Below, in pieces: positions 1 to 8,237 of a DNA stretch of 64,000 nt. This DNA comes from Fibrobacter succinogenes. GTDB lineage: Bacteria > Fibrobacterota > Fibrobacteria > Fibrobacterales > Fibrobacteraceae. A model generated the notes under the pieces. The model had not been told where the DNA came from and made no database searches. It was given only the letters and a program-made list of their open reading frames with translations. The stretch spans positions 1-64,000 of the forward strand of contig CADCDO010000037.1 of the NCBI GenBank assembly GCA_902800345.1. The letters run 5' to 3'. The first letter of the stretch is position 1, and each line of letters begins with the position of its first letter. The position numbers and the translations under genes are program-made.

Positions 1-27
1 GAGAGTCACCATTGTATTCGGTTCCAT
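1..27 (-). CDS. atpK: V-type ATP synthase subunit K, first 9 codons (partial)
   Basis: Nine codons reading MEPNTMVTL on the minus strand run off the window edge. The ATG at 27 follows a GAGGA ribosome binding site seven bases upstream and lies 39 bases after the subunit I stop. Bacterial V-type operons of this type end in I then K, the proteolipid that forms the membrane rotor ring. The call rests on gene order, because too little protein is visible to recognise the family. Confidence 0.5.
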
Positions 28-66
28 TATATTATCCTCATTAAGTAGCGGGATTTAACCCTTGGT

Positions 67-1998
67 TTAATTTTTTTGCTTGGCGAAGGGGCTGAACGCG
101 AATCCGCTCCATTCAAGGCCAAGTCCATTTGAAAATTCGAGTGTGTTAAGACGTACGGCATGCACGGCAACGCCCATCACGGCAAGTGCAATGTTCAAGC
201 CATGTACGAAAAGCAATATGACGGCAGCGCCTGCAACACCCACGGCAGAGCCGAAAAGCGGCGAAAGCATACCGTTGAACGCTTCGGCGATAGCGGCACC
301 GGACATACCGACTGCAAAGAGACGGATATAGCTGATGACATCGGTGAAGCTGTTCACAATATCGAGCACGAGCATCGGGATGCTGATGAAGTCCTGCTTG
401 AGGCGGCTCGGCGGCACCGTAAAGAGCACGAGCAGCACGACTTCCGCGATGAACATCGGGATGACGAACTTCGGCATGTCGATTCCAAGCACCATGTTGC
501 ATGCGAGGAAGAACATGACCCAAGCGCCCATGAGCCAGCCCACTTGCGCCATGAACGTCGAAGACTTGCGCTTGATACGCACGACGACGTTCCACGCATG
601 AGCGATGCTCAAGTGCACAACGGCAATGCAGAAGCAGAACAACTGGATATGCTGCATCTGGGATGCCCCAACACCCTTCGGCACAAAGCTTTCCGGTAAG
701 AACGTAAAGCCTTGGCAGAACTGCCTGTAGGCTTCAAATCGGGCCGGATCCATCGGAGCGGATGTACGAATCCAGTAGAGTACGTTACGCACGCCTTCCG
801 GGATAAAGTTGTAGTTCGCAATATCGAGGTAGTAGCTCCACCCAGCAAGTTCCGGCGTAAGCCCGAGGAAGTTTGCATTAATGGCGCCCCAGATAATCGT
901 CGCCCAGCTCATCAAATAGATGAAGTGGAACCCGGCACTGCTCGCCTTCGGCATTTTCGCTCTCGCATAGAGGGCAATGCCAAGGAACAACAAGCCGTAA
1001 GCCATGTCGCCCACAATCATCGCAAAGAAGATGCTAAAGAAGCAAAGGAACACGGAGCTCACATCGACTTCGTTGTAACCCGGCGAAATGCCAATGATAT
1101 CGTAGAGGCACTGCATCGGGCGCGAAAGCTTGTTGTAGCCGAGAAGCGTCGGGATGTTATCTTCGTCCGTTGGGTCTTCAACGCGGATTCCCCAGCCGTT
1201 CGCCTTCGCCGCCGCCTTGATTTCGGCAACGCGCGGTTCCGGGCAGAATCCCTGGAGGGCTGCGATTTCCTTGTTCTGGAGCATGCTCGCAGAAGCTTCG
1301 ACGAGATTGTAACGGTCGGTCACTTCGTTAAGACGCGTTTCGATGTCGTCCTTCACGGAGGCAAGCTGCGCAAAACGTTCGTCAACGGCAGAAATCGTCG
1401 TCTTCGATTCCTCTTCGATCATTCGATATTCTTCGAGCGACTTGAGAGGCATGGCAAGTTCGGTAAACACACCGCTCACCTTTGCAGGAGCTTCGCCCTT
1501 GTTGAATACGGCAATATAAGTCCCGTTTTCGTTCTTGCAGAAAACGTGCATGCAAGCGTTCTTGTCTTCGACTTCAAAAGGAACTTTCGAAGTATCGGCA
1601 AGATAGAGACGCACAAAAATGCCCTTCGCAGCCAGTTCCTTGACGGTCCGCGGATCGAGATTTCCAAAGGAACCCAGCTTTTCAAGTTCTTCCTTGGCCT
1701 GTTCCAGCTGGATTTCGGCATTTTTCTTGTCCGTAATGAGCGTCTGGATTTCTTCGACAAGCGTTACACCGCTAGCGCCTTTCGTCGCAGGAGTCACGCC
1801 CTTGCGGAGTTTATCCGGAACGACTTCCAAGGCCTTCTGCACGCGGGCAACGGCACCTTTTGCGCCATTGACAGCGACACCCGCAGCCGTCTGGAGCGGA
1901 GTCAGATGGATAATTTCCATCTCGCGCAGGGATTTCAAAGTCTCTTCCTTATGGCTAGCAAGCGTAAGGACAGTCACCTTTTTCATAGGAGTAATCAT
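67..1998 (-). CDS. atpI: V-type ATP synthase subunit I
   Basis: Membrane stator subunit (the a-subunit equivalent) that carries the ion half-channels and holds the peripheral stalk. The 643 residues match the usual length. Residues 1 to about 320 form the soluble, partly coiled-coil arm; the rest is a polytopic membrane domain starting near VDVSSVFLCFFSIFFAMIVG. The segment SYIRLFAVGMSG (near 556-567) contains the conserved membrane arginine expected to face the rotor ring, and a second arginine lies in HAVRLNTLEF. AAGGAGG lies seven bases before the ATG at 1998. The start overlaps the subunit D stop (ATGA), so translation is probably coupled. Confidence 0.95.
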   Translation of the reverse strand: MITPMKKVTVLTLASHKEETLKSLREMEIIHLTPLQTAAGVAVNGAKGAVARVQKALEVVPDKLRKGVTPATKGASGVTLVEEIQTLITDKKNAEIQLEQAKEELEKLGSFGNLDPRTVKELAAKGIFVRLYLADTSKVPFEVEDKNACMHVFCKNENGTYIAVFNKGEAPAKVSGVFTELAMPLKSLEEYRMIEEESKTTISAVDERFAQLASVKDDIETRLNEVTDRYNLVEASASMLQNKEIAALQGFCPEPRVAEIKAAAKANGWGIRVEDPTDEDNIPTLLGYNKLSRPMQCLYDIIGISPGYNEVDVSSVFLCFFSIFFAMIVGDMAYGLLFLGIALYARAKMPKASSAGFHFIYLMSWATIIWGAINANFLGLTPELAGWSYYLDIANYNFIPEGVRNVLYWIRTSAPMDPARFEAYRQFCQGFTFLPESFVPKGVGASQMQHIQLFCFCIAVVHLSIAHAWNVVVRIKRKSSTFMAQVGWLMGAWVMFFLACNMVLGIDMPKFVIPMFIAEVVLLVLFTVPPSRLKQDFISIPMLVLDIVNSFTDVISYIRLFAVGMSGAAIAEAFNGMLSPLFGSAVGVAGAAVILLFVHGLNIALAVMGVAVHAVRLNTLEFSNGLGLEWSGFAFSPFAKQKN

Positions 1999-2627
1999 GC
2001 GGCAACCTCCTTACTCTGGGCATCGAGCGCAAGAGCCTTCGCCGTAGCCTTGCCCTTAGCAAGCTTACTACGGGCCACGCCGCTTGTCTGCTGGTCGCCC
2101 AAGAAGATATTGATTTTGCGGATGTTATCCTTGGATTCGGGAATTTTGACTTTTTCAAACAAATTCACGCGCTGGCTCGTGGTACGCAATTCTTTAGACA
2201 AAAGTTCGTACTGACGCTCGAGCACGCGGCGTTCGAGGCGAAGAGAAATCAAGCCTTGCAAGCTGCGGATACCATCGTCGAGCCACACCGGAGTCGTAAA
2301 GAAATCCGGAATGGTCACGTTGAATTCCACGCCGCTAAACGTCGGAATCTTCACGCCGGCAATGTTACCTTCGCCTTGTTCGACACTCTTCACCGAGAGA
2401 TACTTGTTCCACTCAATAGGTTCGGCAAACAGCGAAATCCACGAAGCCATTCCCTTGCGGAGCGTATCCTCCTCTTCGCGTTTCGCCATCACCTTCTCCT
2501 GGAGCGTGCGCATTTCCATTTGCAGCTGCTGCTTTTTCAAAAGCAACGTCGGCAAATAACGCTGGAAGCGTTTGAGCGCGTCACGTTCCGCCTTGAGGGC
2601 GTTTTTAGTTAACTTGACCTTAGCCAT
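1995..2627 (-). CDS. atpD: V-type ATP synthase subunit D
   Basis: Central rotor stalk subunit that links the A3B3 head to the K ring. The 210 residues, the start MAKVKLTKNALKAERDALKR and the two long helices with LLLKKQQLQMEM near residue 30 are typical of the V/A-type D family (equivalent of F-type gamma). The gene starts one base after the subunit B stop and ends inside the subunit I start, so it is tightly packed in the operon. The C-terminal tail is rich in Ala and Lys. No defect is visible. Confidence 0.94.
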   Translation of the reverse strand: MAKVKLTKNALKAERDALKRFQRYLPTLLLKKQQLQMEMRTLQEKVMAKREEEDTLRKGMASWISLFAEPIEWNKYLSVKSVEQGEGNIAGVKIPTFSGVEFNVTIPDFFTTPVWLDDGIRSLQGLISLRLERRVLERQYELLSKELRTTSQRVNLFEKVKIPESKDNIRKINIFLGDQQTSGVARSKLAKGKATAKALALDAQSKEVAA

Positions 2628-2628
2628 A

Positions 2629-3826
2629 TTACCACTTCTTCGGCCAATATTCGTTGATCATCTTGGTGGGGATACCGGTTTCTTCAGGAGTGAAGCAGTC
2701 TGCAAGGATTTCCCAGCCAAGGTCCAAAGCCTTTTCAAGCGGAATGTTCACGGAAAGGTCCATCATTTCCTTTTCAAAGCGCACACCGTACTTCAACAGC
2801 TTCTGGTCCCAGTTGCTCATGTTGAAGCCCATGGATTGCTTTTCCAAAGTTTCCTTGTAGCTTGCGTACAGCTGAATCATGGTGTTCATGATGGTACGGT
2901 GGTCGCTACGGGTCTTGCCGTTCACCTGCTGTTTCAAGCGGCTCAAAGAACCGAACGGTTCGATACGGCCCTTGCGCAAGTAGAACTGACCTTCGGTAAT
3001 GTAACCCGTGTTGTCCGGAACCGGGTGCGTCACGTCGATAACCACGGTTCGACGGAATCTGTTCCATCGTAATGGCGATTTCCTTCATGGCGTCGGCAAA
3101 GTTCGTCATGTCCGTAAGGAGCACGAGCACGTTCTTGCCTTCGGTCGCAAACTTTTCAGCCACGGCAAGGGATGCATCCGGCACAAGCAAGCATTCCACG
3201 ATCGGGTCAGATGCCGTGTGCATGAACATCACCGTACGGCTAAGGGCACCGTTCTTTTCGAGGTAATCCTTGAGGTAGAGGTAGTCATCGTGCTTGAGGC
3301 CCATGCCGCCGAGGATAATCACGTCGACTTCAGCCTGCAAGGCGATTCGTGCCAAAAGTTCGTTATACGGTTCACCAGCGATAGAGAAAATCGGGAGCTT
3401 CTGCGAAACGACGAGCGTGTTGAACACGTCAATCATCGGAATACCCGTACGCACCATCGTCTTCGGGATGATACGCTTGGCAGGGTTCACGGAAGGGCCG
3501 CCAATCGTGATGCGTTCGCCATCGACTTCCGGGCCATTATCGCGCGGCATGCCTGCACCGTTAAACACGCGGCCAAGCAAGGCTTCACTGTACGGAACCT
3601 TCATCGGTTCGCCAAGGAAGCGCACTTCGGAATCCGTCGAAATACCGCGGGCACCAGCAAACACCTGCAAATCGACCATGTCACCGTCAATGCGGATTAC
3701 ACGGGCAAGAGATGTACCGAAAGAACTTGTCACCTGGGCGAGTTCCTGGTTGGCAACGCCTTCGGCTCTCAAAGTAATCACAGAACCGGCAATGCGTTCA
3801 ATACGATGGTAAGCAACATTATGCAT
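2629..3826 (-). pseudogene. atpB: V-type ATP synthase subunit B, broken by an internal out-of-frame deletion
   Basis: Non-catalytic head subunit of the V-ATPase. The first part reads well from ATG 3826 (AAGGAGG nine bases upstream) to [10 protein letters not shown] near 3040. The family C-terminal part resumes in another frame at [17 protein letters not shown] and runs to a stop at 2629. Family members have roughly 35 more residues between these points (the PG.LY.DLA...ERA and TMP.DD region). About 100 bases therefore seem to be missing and the frame is lost. Adding them back gives about 433 residues, near normal length. As written, translation would end in unrelated residues at 2906. Genes on both sides are intact, so a real loss would disable an otherwise complete operon; assembly error is a serious alternative. 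Confidence 0.88.
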
Positions 3827-5550
3827 TGAGAGAAACCTCCTTCACGGAAGCATTCCTGGCTGTCAAACGCCACGCGGTTCCAGTCCTTGGTCGCCTGCGT
3901 GAGCTTGAGGAAGAACGTACGGGCGACATCCTTTTCCGTAAACGTCATCGGAGTCTTGAGGATGGTGTAAATCCTGTCGAACACGTACTTCTGGCGTTCT
4001 GCGGAGCAGGCGGCGTCGATTTCATTATAGGCGTCCTGCTGCAGATAAACGGCATCCAGATATTCGGATTTCAAATAAATCACAAAGTCGTCGATAGAGG
4101 TACCTTCTTCGCCCACGACCTTCATCATGTTGTTCACATCCACGCCGTTCGCGAGGATATGGCGGGCTTCGGCCACCTTCTTGGAATCGATAATGCCTTC
4201 GTACTTGGACCAGGAATCGAGCGGATGGATTGCCGGGAAGCGACGCTGGTCGGAACGTTCACGGCTAAGACCGAGGAATGCGCCCACCACCTTCAAGGTC
4301 GCCTGGGTCACCGGTTCTTCGAAGTTACCACCAGCCGGAGAAACGGAACCGCATATCGTCACGGAACCCGTCTTGCCGTCCTTCAGGCGGACAACGCCAC
4401 CGCGTTCGTAGAACGAAGCGATCACAGATTCGAGGTAAGCCGGGAACGCTTCTTCGCCCGGAATTTCTTCCAAACGGCCGCTCATTTCACGCAAGGCCTG
4501 TGCCCAACGGGAAGTCGAGTCAGCGAGCAAGAGCACGTTCAGGCCCATCTGGCGGTAGTATTCAGCGAGCGTCACGCCGGTATAAACGGAAGCTTCACGA
4601 GCAGCCACCGGCATCGAAGACGTGTTACAAATAATCAGCGTACGTTCCATGAGGGACTTGCCCGTACGCGGGTCAATCAATTCCGGGAATTCACGAAGGG
4701 TTTCCACCACTTCACCAGCACGTTCACCGCAAGCGGCCAAAATCACGATGTCCACGTCGGCGTAACGGCTCATGAGCTGCTGCAACACGGTCTTGCCGGC
4801 ACCGAACGGACCCGGCGTACAGAACGTACCGCCCTGCATCACGGGGAAGAACGTATCGATAATGCGCTGCTGCATCGTCAAGGGCTTGCTCGGACGGAGA
4901 CGTTCTTCGAAGGCCTTGATCGGCATCTTCACCGGCCAGGTCTGCACCATCGTCACATCGACCTTTTCGCCCTTGTCGTTCTTGAGTTTCGCGACAACTT
5001 CTTCGACAGTGCGGTCACCGGCAGAAGTAATATAATCAACGGTCCATTTGCCCAAAAGCTTGAACGGCACCATGATGCGGTGCGTGAACACGCCTTCCGG
5101 AACAGTGCCGAGCGTATCGCCCGCGACAACAACGTCGCCAGCCTTCGCGACCGGTGTAAACGCCCACTTCACGTCACGCGGGAGCGCTTTCAAATACTTA
5201 CCACGCTGCAAGAAAAAGCCGCACTCGTCAGCAAGCTTCGGCAGCGGGTTCTGCAAGCCATCAAACACCTGTGTAAGAAGACCGGGTCCAAGTTCAACAG
5301 AAAGAAGTTCACCGGTAAATTCGACTTCGTCGCCAGCCTTGAGGCCAGTCGTATCCTCGAATACCTGGAGTTCAGCGTAATCACCACGAATGCGAATCAC
5401 TTCGCTCTTGAGGGGAATGATTTCAGCCTTACCATCTTTGTTTTTTGAAACGAGCTTTGCATAAGCCACTTCGTTCTGGGAAACGGCGCTTTCGAACTTG
5501 ACACGAATCAGGTTTCCGTTCACGCCGGTTATTTTTCCGATACTAGCCAT
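3778..5550 (-). CDS. atpA: V-type ATP synthase subunit A (catalytic)
   Basis: Catalytic head subunit that binds and hydrolyses or makes ATP. The P-loop GPFGAGKT is at about 247-254 and the catalytic glutamate lies in CGERAGEV near 276; the non-homologous insert typical of V/A-type A subunits lies before the P-loop. I place the start at [12 protein letters not shown] (ATG 5550) because GGAGGT sits nine bases upstream; a longer frame begins seven codons earlier. This gives 590 residues, the normal size. Its 3' end overlaps the start of subunit B by 49 bases, and the SD for B lies inside this gene. Confidence 0.97.
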   Translation of the reverse strand: MASIGKITGVNGNLIRVKFESAVSQNEVAYAKLVSKNKDGKAEIIPLKSEVIRIRGDYAELQVFEDTTGLKAGDEVEFTGELLSVELGPGLLTQVFDGLQNPLPKLADECGFFLQRGKYLKALPRDVKWAFTPVAKAGDVVVAGDTLGTVPEGVFTHRIMVPFKLLGKWTVDYITSAGDRTVEEVVAKLKNDKGEKVDVTMVQTWPVKMPIKAFEERLRPSKPLTMQQRIIDTFFPVMQGGTFCTPGPFGAGKTVLQQLMSRYADVDIVILAACGERAGEVVETLREFPELIDPRTGKSLMERTLIICNTSSMPVAAREASVYTGVTLAEYYRQMGLNVLLLADSTSRWAQALREMSGRLEEIPGEEAFPAYLESVIASFYERGGVVRLKDGKTGSVTICGSVSPAGGNFEEPVTQATLKVVGAFLGLSRERSDQRRFPAIHPLDSWSKYEGIIDSKKVAEARHILANGVDVNNMMKVVGEEGTSIDDFVIYLKSEYLDAVYLQQDAYNEIDAACSAERQKYVFDRIYTILKTPMTFTEKDVARTFFLKLTQATKDWNRVAFDSQECFREGGFSQCIMLLTIVLNALPVL

Positions 5551-5567
5551 TGAAAATGGACCTCCAA

Positions 5568-6104
5568 TCATTCCTGCTTAAACGCAGGATCGTTAGCATT
5601 AATAACATTGATGACGGCTTTGTCACCCGCGATTTCGTTCATGCCGGCCCAACGCTCGCAAATACGGAGCTTGATGGCGTAAGCATAGACGTGCTTGACC
5701 GTCCCCTCGCCCACACCGGCAAGGGAATCGACGAGCCAGAAACGGGCGCGGTCGATATCCTGTTCCTTTTCCATCGGATTCGACTTCATGAACGCGTCCT
5801 GGATCATTTTTGCGAAAGTGACGTCGTAGCCAGAAAAAGAACGTTCCGCAAAACGCACTTCGGGGCCCCACGCTTGCGCACGGAGCCTTCCGGAAACGTT
5901 TCTCATCTGGGTTTCTCGGGACTGGTATTCCCGAACAAATTCATCATCGCACTCCGTCCCTGCCAAGAGGGCGTCGAGCGCTTCAAGTTCAGGGGCGTCC
6001 AGCACACCTTCGCAACGGCCACGGAACTCGGCCATGCTAAGGGGCGGAACGTCGCCCAGTTGCAGCATCGGAAGCGATGCCATCAAATATGCTGGACTGC
6101 TCAT
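5568..6104 (-). CDS. DUF2764 family protein of the V-ATPase operon
   Basis: 178 residues beginning MSSPAYLMASLPMLQLGD, with a charged helical middle and a conserved-looking segment around WGPEVRFAERSFSGYD. DUF2764 proteins occur between subunits E and A in V-ATPase operons of Bacteroidota, Chlamydiae and spirochaetes, the place where other bacteria have subunit C. By position and size it may do the job of subunit C, the socket between stalk and ring, but that is inference. An AAGGCGG site precedes the start and the gene begins nine bases after the E stop. Family assignment is from remembered family features and context. Confidence 0.72.
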   Translation of the reverse strand: MSSPAYLMASLPMLQLGDVPPLSMAEFRGRCEGVLDAPELEALDALLAGTECDDEFVREYQSRETQMRNVSGRLRAQAWGPEVRFAERSFSGYDVTFAKMIQDAFMKSNPMEKEQDIDRARFWLVDSLAGVGEGTVKHVYAYAIKLRICERWAGMNEIAGDKAVINVINANDPAFKQE

Positions 6105-6113
6105 CGAACCGCC

Positions 6114-6716
6114 TTACTTGCCTTGGGCGGCCTTGTTGACAATCTTTGCGAGCTGCGGTCTGAGCAAGGCAGAAAGGGATTCCGCCATAGCCTGTTCAGT
6201 AAATTCGTGGCTGACCTTGCCTTGATCGAGCTTCACGCGGAAACCGAACTTGACGCCCTTGTCGCTTTCGACCTTCACGCCGGCCTTGAGCTGCTTGGCA
6301 AATTCGCCCATCACAAAACTCGAGAGAGCCTTTGCGTCTGCTTCGGAAAAATCGACTTCGATATCGGAACTGTAGCTTTTGGCAATCGACAAAAGCATCG
6401 ACTTCACGGTCGTTTCGTCTAAAGACTTTTCAATTTGGAGACTAAGGAGATCAAGAATCATTTTTTCGAGATTCTTGCCCACCGAGAGGAGTAAATCGCG
6501 GGCGGACTGTTCCAAGGTGCGTTCGCTGCGTTCCGTAAATGCGACGGCATCCTTGTCGGCCTGTTCCAACTTGGCTTTGGCCTCATCTTCGGCGGCCTTC
6601 ACGATTTCGGCTGCCTTTTCTTTTGCCTTTGAAATAATTGACGTTGCTTCGAGTTCTGCTTTATCGACGGCATCCTTCTGGATGCGTTCCATAAGAGCTT
6701 GCAAATCTTCTGCCAT
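6114..6716 (-). CDS. atpE: V-type ATP synthase subunit E
   Basis: Peripheral-stalk subunit that braces the A3B3 head against subunit I. The 200 residues start MAEDLQALMERIQKDAVDKA and continue as a long Ala/Lys/Glu-rich helix to about residue 100, followed by a globular C-terminal part, as in NtpE/AtpE. A GGAG site lies seven bases before ATG 6716. It is the first gene of the operon; the AT-rich 297-bp gap upstream should hold the operon promoter. Confidence 0.9.
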   Translation of the reverse strand: MAEDLQALMERIQKDAVDKAELEATSIISKAKEKAAEIVKAAEDEAKAKLEQADKDAVAFTERSERTLEQSARDLLLSVGKNLEKMILDLLSLQIEKSLDETTVKSMLLSIAKSYSSDIEVDFSEADAKALSSFVMGEFAKQLKAGVKVESDKGVKFGFRVKLDQGKVSHEFTEQAMAESLSALLRPQLAKIVNKAAQGK

Positions 6717-7013
6717 TTAAGTCTCCAAATTAAGGAAAAACACCCCCAATTAGGGCATTTTCATTAAACACAGAAAAGAATATACAAGCAAAATTTTGAA
6801 AAAGACAAGATTTTTGATAAAAAAAACCGAAAATAATGTTTACTTGCAAAAAAAACGGATAAAAAGACTAAAAAGAGGGATAAAAGGAGTATTTATGGGT
6901 TAATCCGACCTTGCTAGTTTTTTTACATTTTTTGATTTGATGGATTTCAAAAAAAGAACCCCGTTTATAATTGTATAGAATTCTTCTCAGTTCAACACGT
7001 AGCCAAACATTTC
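6717..7013. promoter_or_regulatory. AT-rich intergenic region, probable V-ATPase operon promoter
   Basis: Gap between the atpE start and the stop of the next minus-strand gene. It is very A/T rich with several runs of A. On the minus strand a TATATTC box at 6778-6784 lies 62 bases upstream of atpE and is the best -10 candidate. No gene and no convincing terminator for the upstream DUF4419 gene were seen. Confidence 0.35.
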
Positions 7014-8219
7014 CTAAAAGCTTTCAAAAAGAGCGTAGCCTCGAGCAGCTTTCAACATATTCGCGGTGGTATCAACTTGAATACCTATAAAACCGGTATA
7101 AAGCTTCAAAGGAATCATTTCACCTAAATAATTCCATTCAATCCGTATCGAGGTCACACCTCTAGGAACATTCCGAACATCCAATCGTTCATTCCAATCC
7201 GGAGAATGCCTTTTATAAACTTCAACAATTTCGTCTAAATTACTCGCGCTTAAATCTAATCCTGTGTATGGGAAAAATCTAGAAATCCAACCGTTAAAAG
7301 TCACATTGCCACACCCTTCCGGAATGTAATGCTTGTATATTCCTCTCCAATGATCCATATTTATCTTGCCATCAAAGACATTGATAAACTCATCTAGAAC
7401 AGGATTAAGCCCAACAGCCCACCAATCCATATCCAGACGCGATGCAAGTCTGTTGAAAGAATCCTTTAGCAAAATCCAGTCTTCTTTTTTACCATTTATC
7501 TTGATTTTGGGGATTCCGCAAAGCGTAGAAACCAAATGAACATAATACTCCGCAGCCACAGCCATGACCATCGCACTAGAAATGTTGTAATCCACCGGGC
7601 TTGTCGTCGAGAACTTTGTTTTAAGCGGCAACCCAGTCTCTTCGGGCAACTTGGACTGCAAGACTTCAAATAAATTCGCAAGCGTCCAGAACCATTCATG
7701 ATGCGTTGATTCGGTGGTCAGCGAATTATCCTCAAAAGTAACTATAGTATCCGTTCCCGGAGTAACAAACTTATCTTTCAAAGCTTCGCGATTGCTTTTG
7801 ACATGGTAGCGGAAACCATCCAAAATCATAAGCCAAATATCATCTGGATTTATTTCTAGGGAATAATGATTGGCAAACGCAAGTTCAACGACATCAAAGA
7901 AAGATGATTTATCAGACCATCCACTGACAAAAGGACTTATCGAATCGGAATACGCATAAAAAATCTTGCGTCCTCTTTCTTGTTTATTTATAGAAAAATG
8001 TTCTGCAAAACCACCCTTTTCAACAGGAACAAGTTTTTCTTTAAAAGGTTTGCTTTGAACGCTAGAATCAACGATCATGACATACGCACTCGTATCGCGG
8101 ACAAAGCCTTCGAAACTTTGCTTCGCGTTCGAAGACAATTTGATGACTTTTTCGTCTCCGCAAGAAGAGAGAACGCATGCGGCAAGGAGGAGTAGAAGGA
8201 ATTTGTAAAGGCTATGCAT
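7014..8219 (-). CDS. DUF4419 lipoprotein, short form (DUF4419 paralogue 1)
   Basis: 401-residue predicted lipoprotein: the signal peptide ends in LAACVLSSC, with lipid-carrying Cys20. The body is the DUF4419 domain, whose signature segment INPDDIWLMILDGFRYHVKS is shared with the four neighbours. It stops at MLKAARGYALFESF, exactly where the long paralogues go on for about 400 more residues, and the downstream DNA has no trace of that region in any frame. It therefore consists of the DUF4419 domain alone, by design or by old truncation. Function is unknown. There is no clear SD; a TATATTG box lies a few bases before the ATG, as in paralogue 4. It is last in the array. Confidence 0.8.
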   Translation of the reverse strand: MHSLYKFLLLLLAACVLSSCGDEKVIKLSSNAKQSFEGFVRDTSAYVMIVDSSVQSKPFKEKLVPVEKGGFAEHFSINKQERGRKIFYAYSDSISPFVSGWSDKSSFFDVVELAFANHYSLEINPDDIWLMILDGFRYHVKSNREALKDKFVTPGTDTIVTFEDNSLTTESTHHEWFWTLANLFEVLQSKLPEETGLPLKTKFSTTSPVDYNISSAMVMAVAAEYYVHLVSTLCGIPKIKINGKKEDWILLKDSFNRLASRLDMDWWAVGLNPVLDEFINVFDGKINMDHWRGIYKHYIPEGCGNVTFNGWISRFFPYTGLDLSASNLDEIVEVYKRHSPDWNERLDVRNVPRGVTSIRIEWNYLGEMIPLKLYTGFIGIQVDTTANMLKAARGYALFESF

Positions 8220-8237
8220 ACTAACAATATAAAAAAT

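Noticed and set aside
712..2214. 500-codon plus-strand frame opposite the V-ATPase I and D genes
   Set aside because: Antisense shadow; the minus strand holds recognisable subunits with good ribosome sites.
3778..3830. 49-base overlap of atpA and atpB as a sign of a frameshift in atpA
   Set aside because: From ATG 5550 atpA has the normal 590 residues, and the atpB ribosome site lies properly inside its end, so the overlap can be natural.
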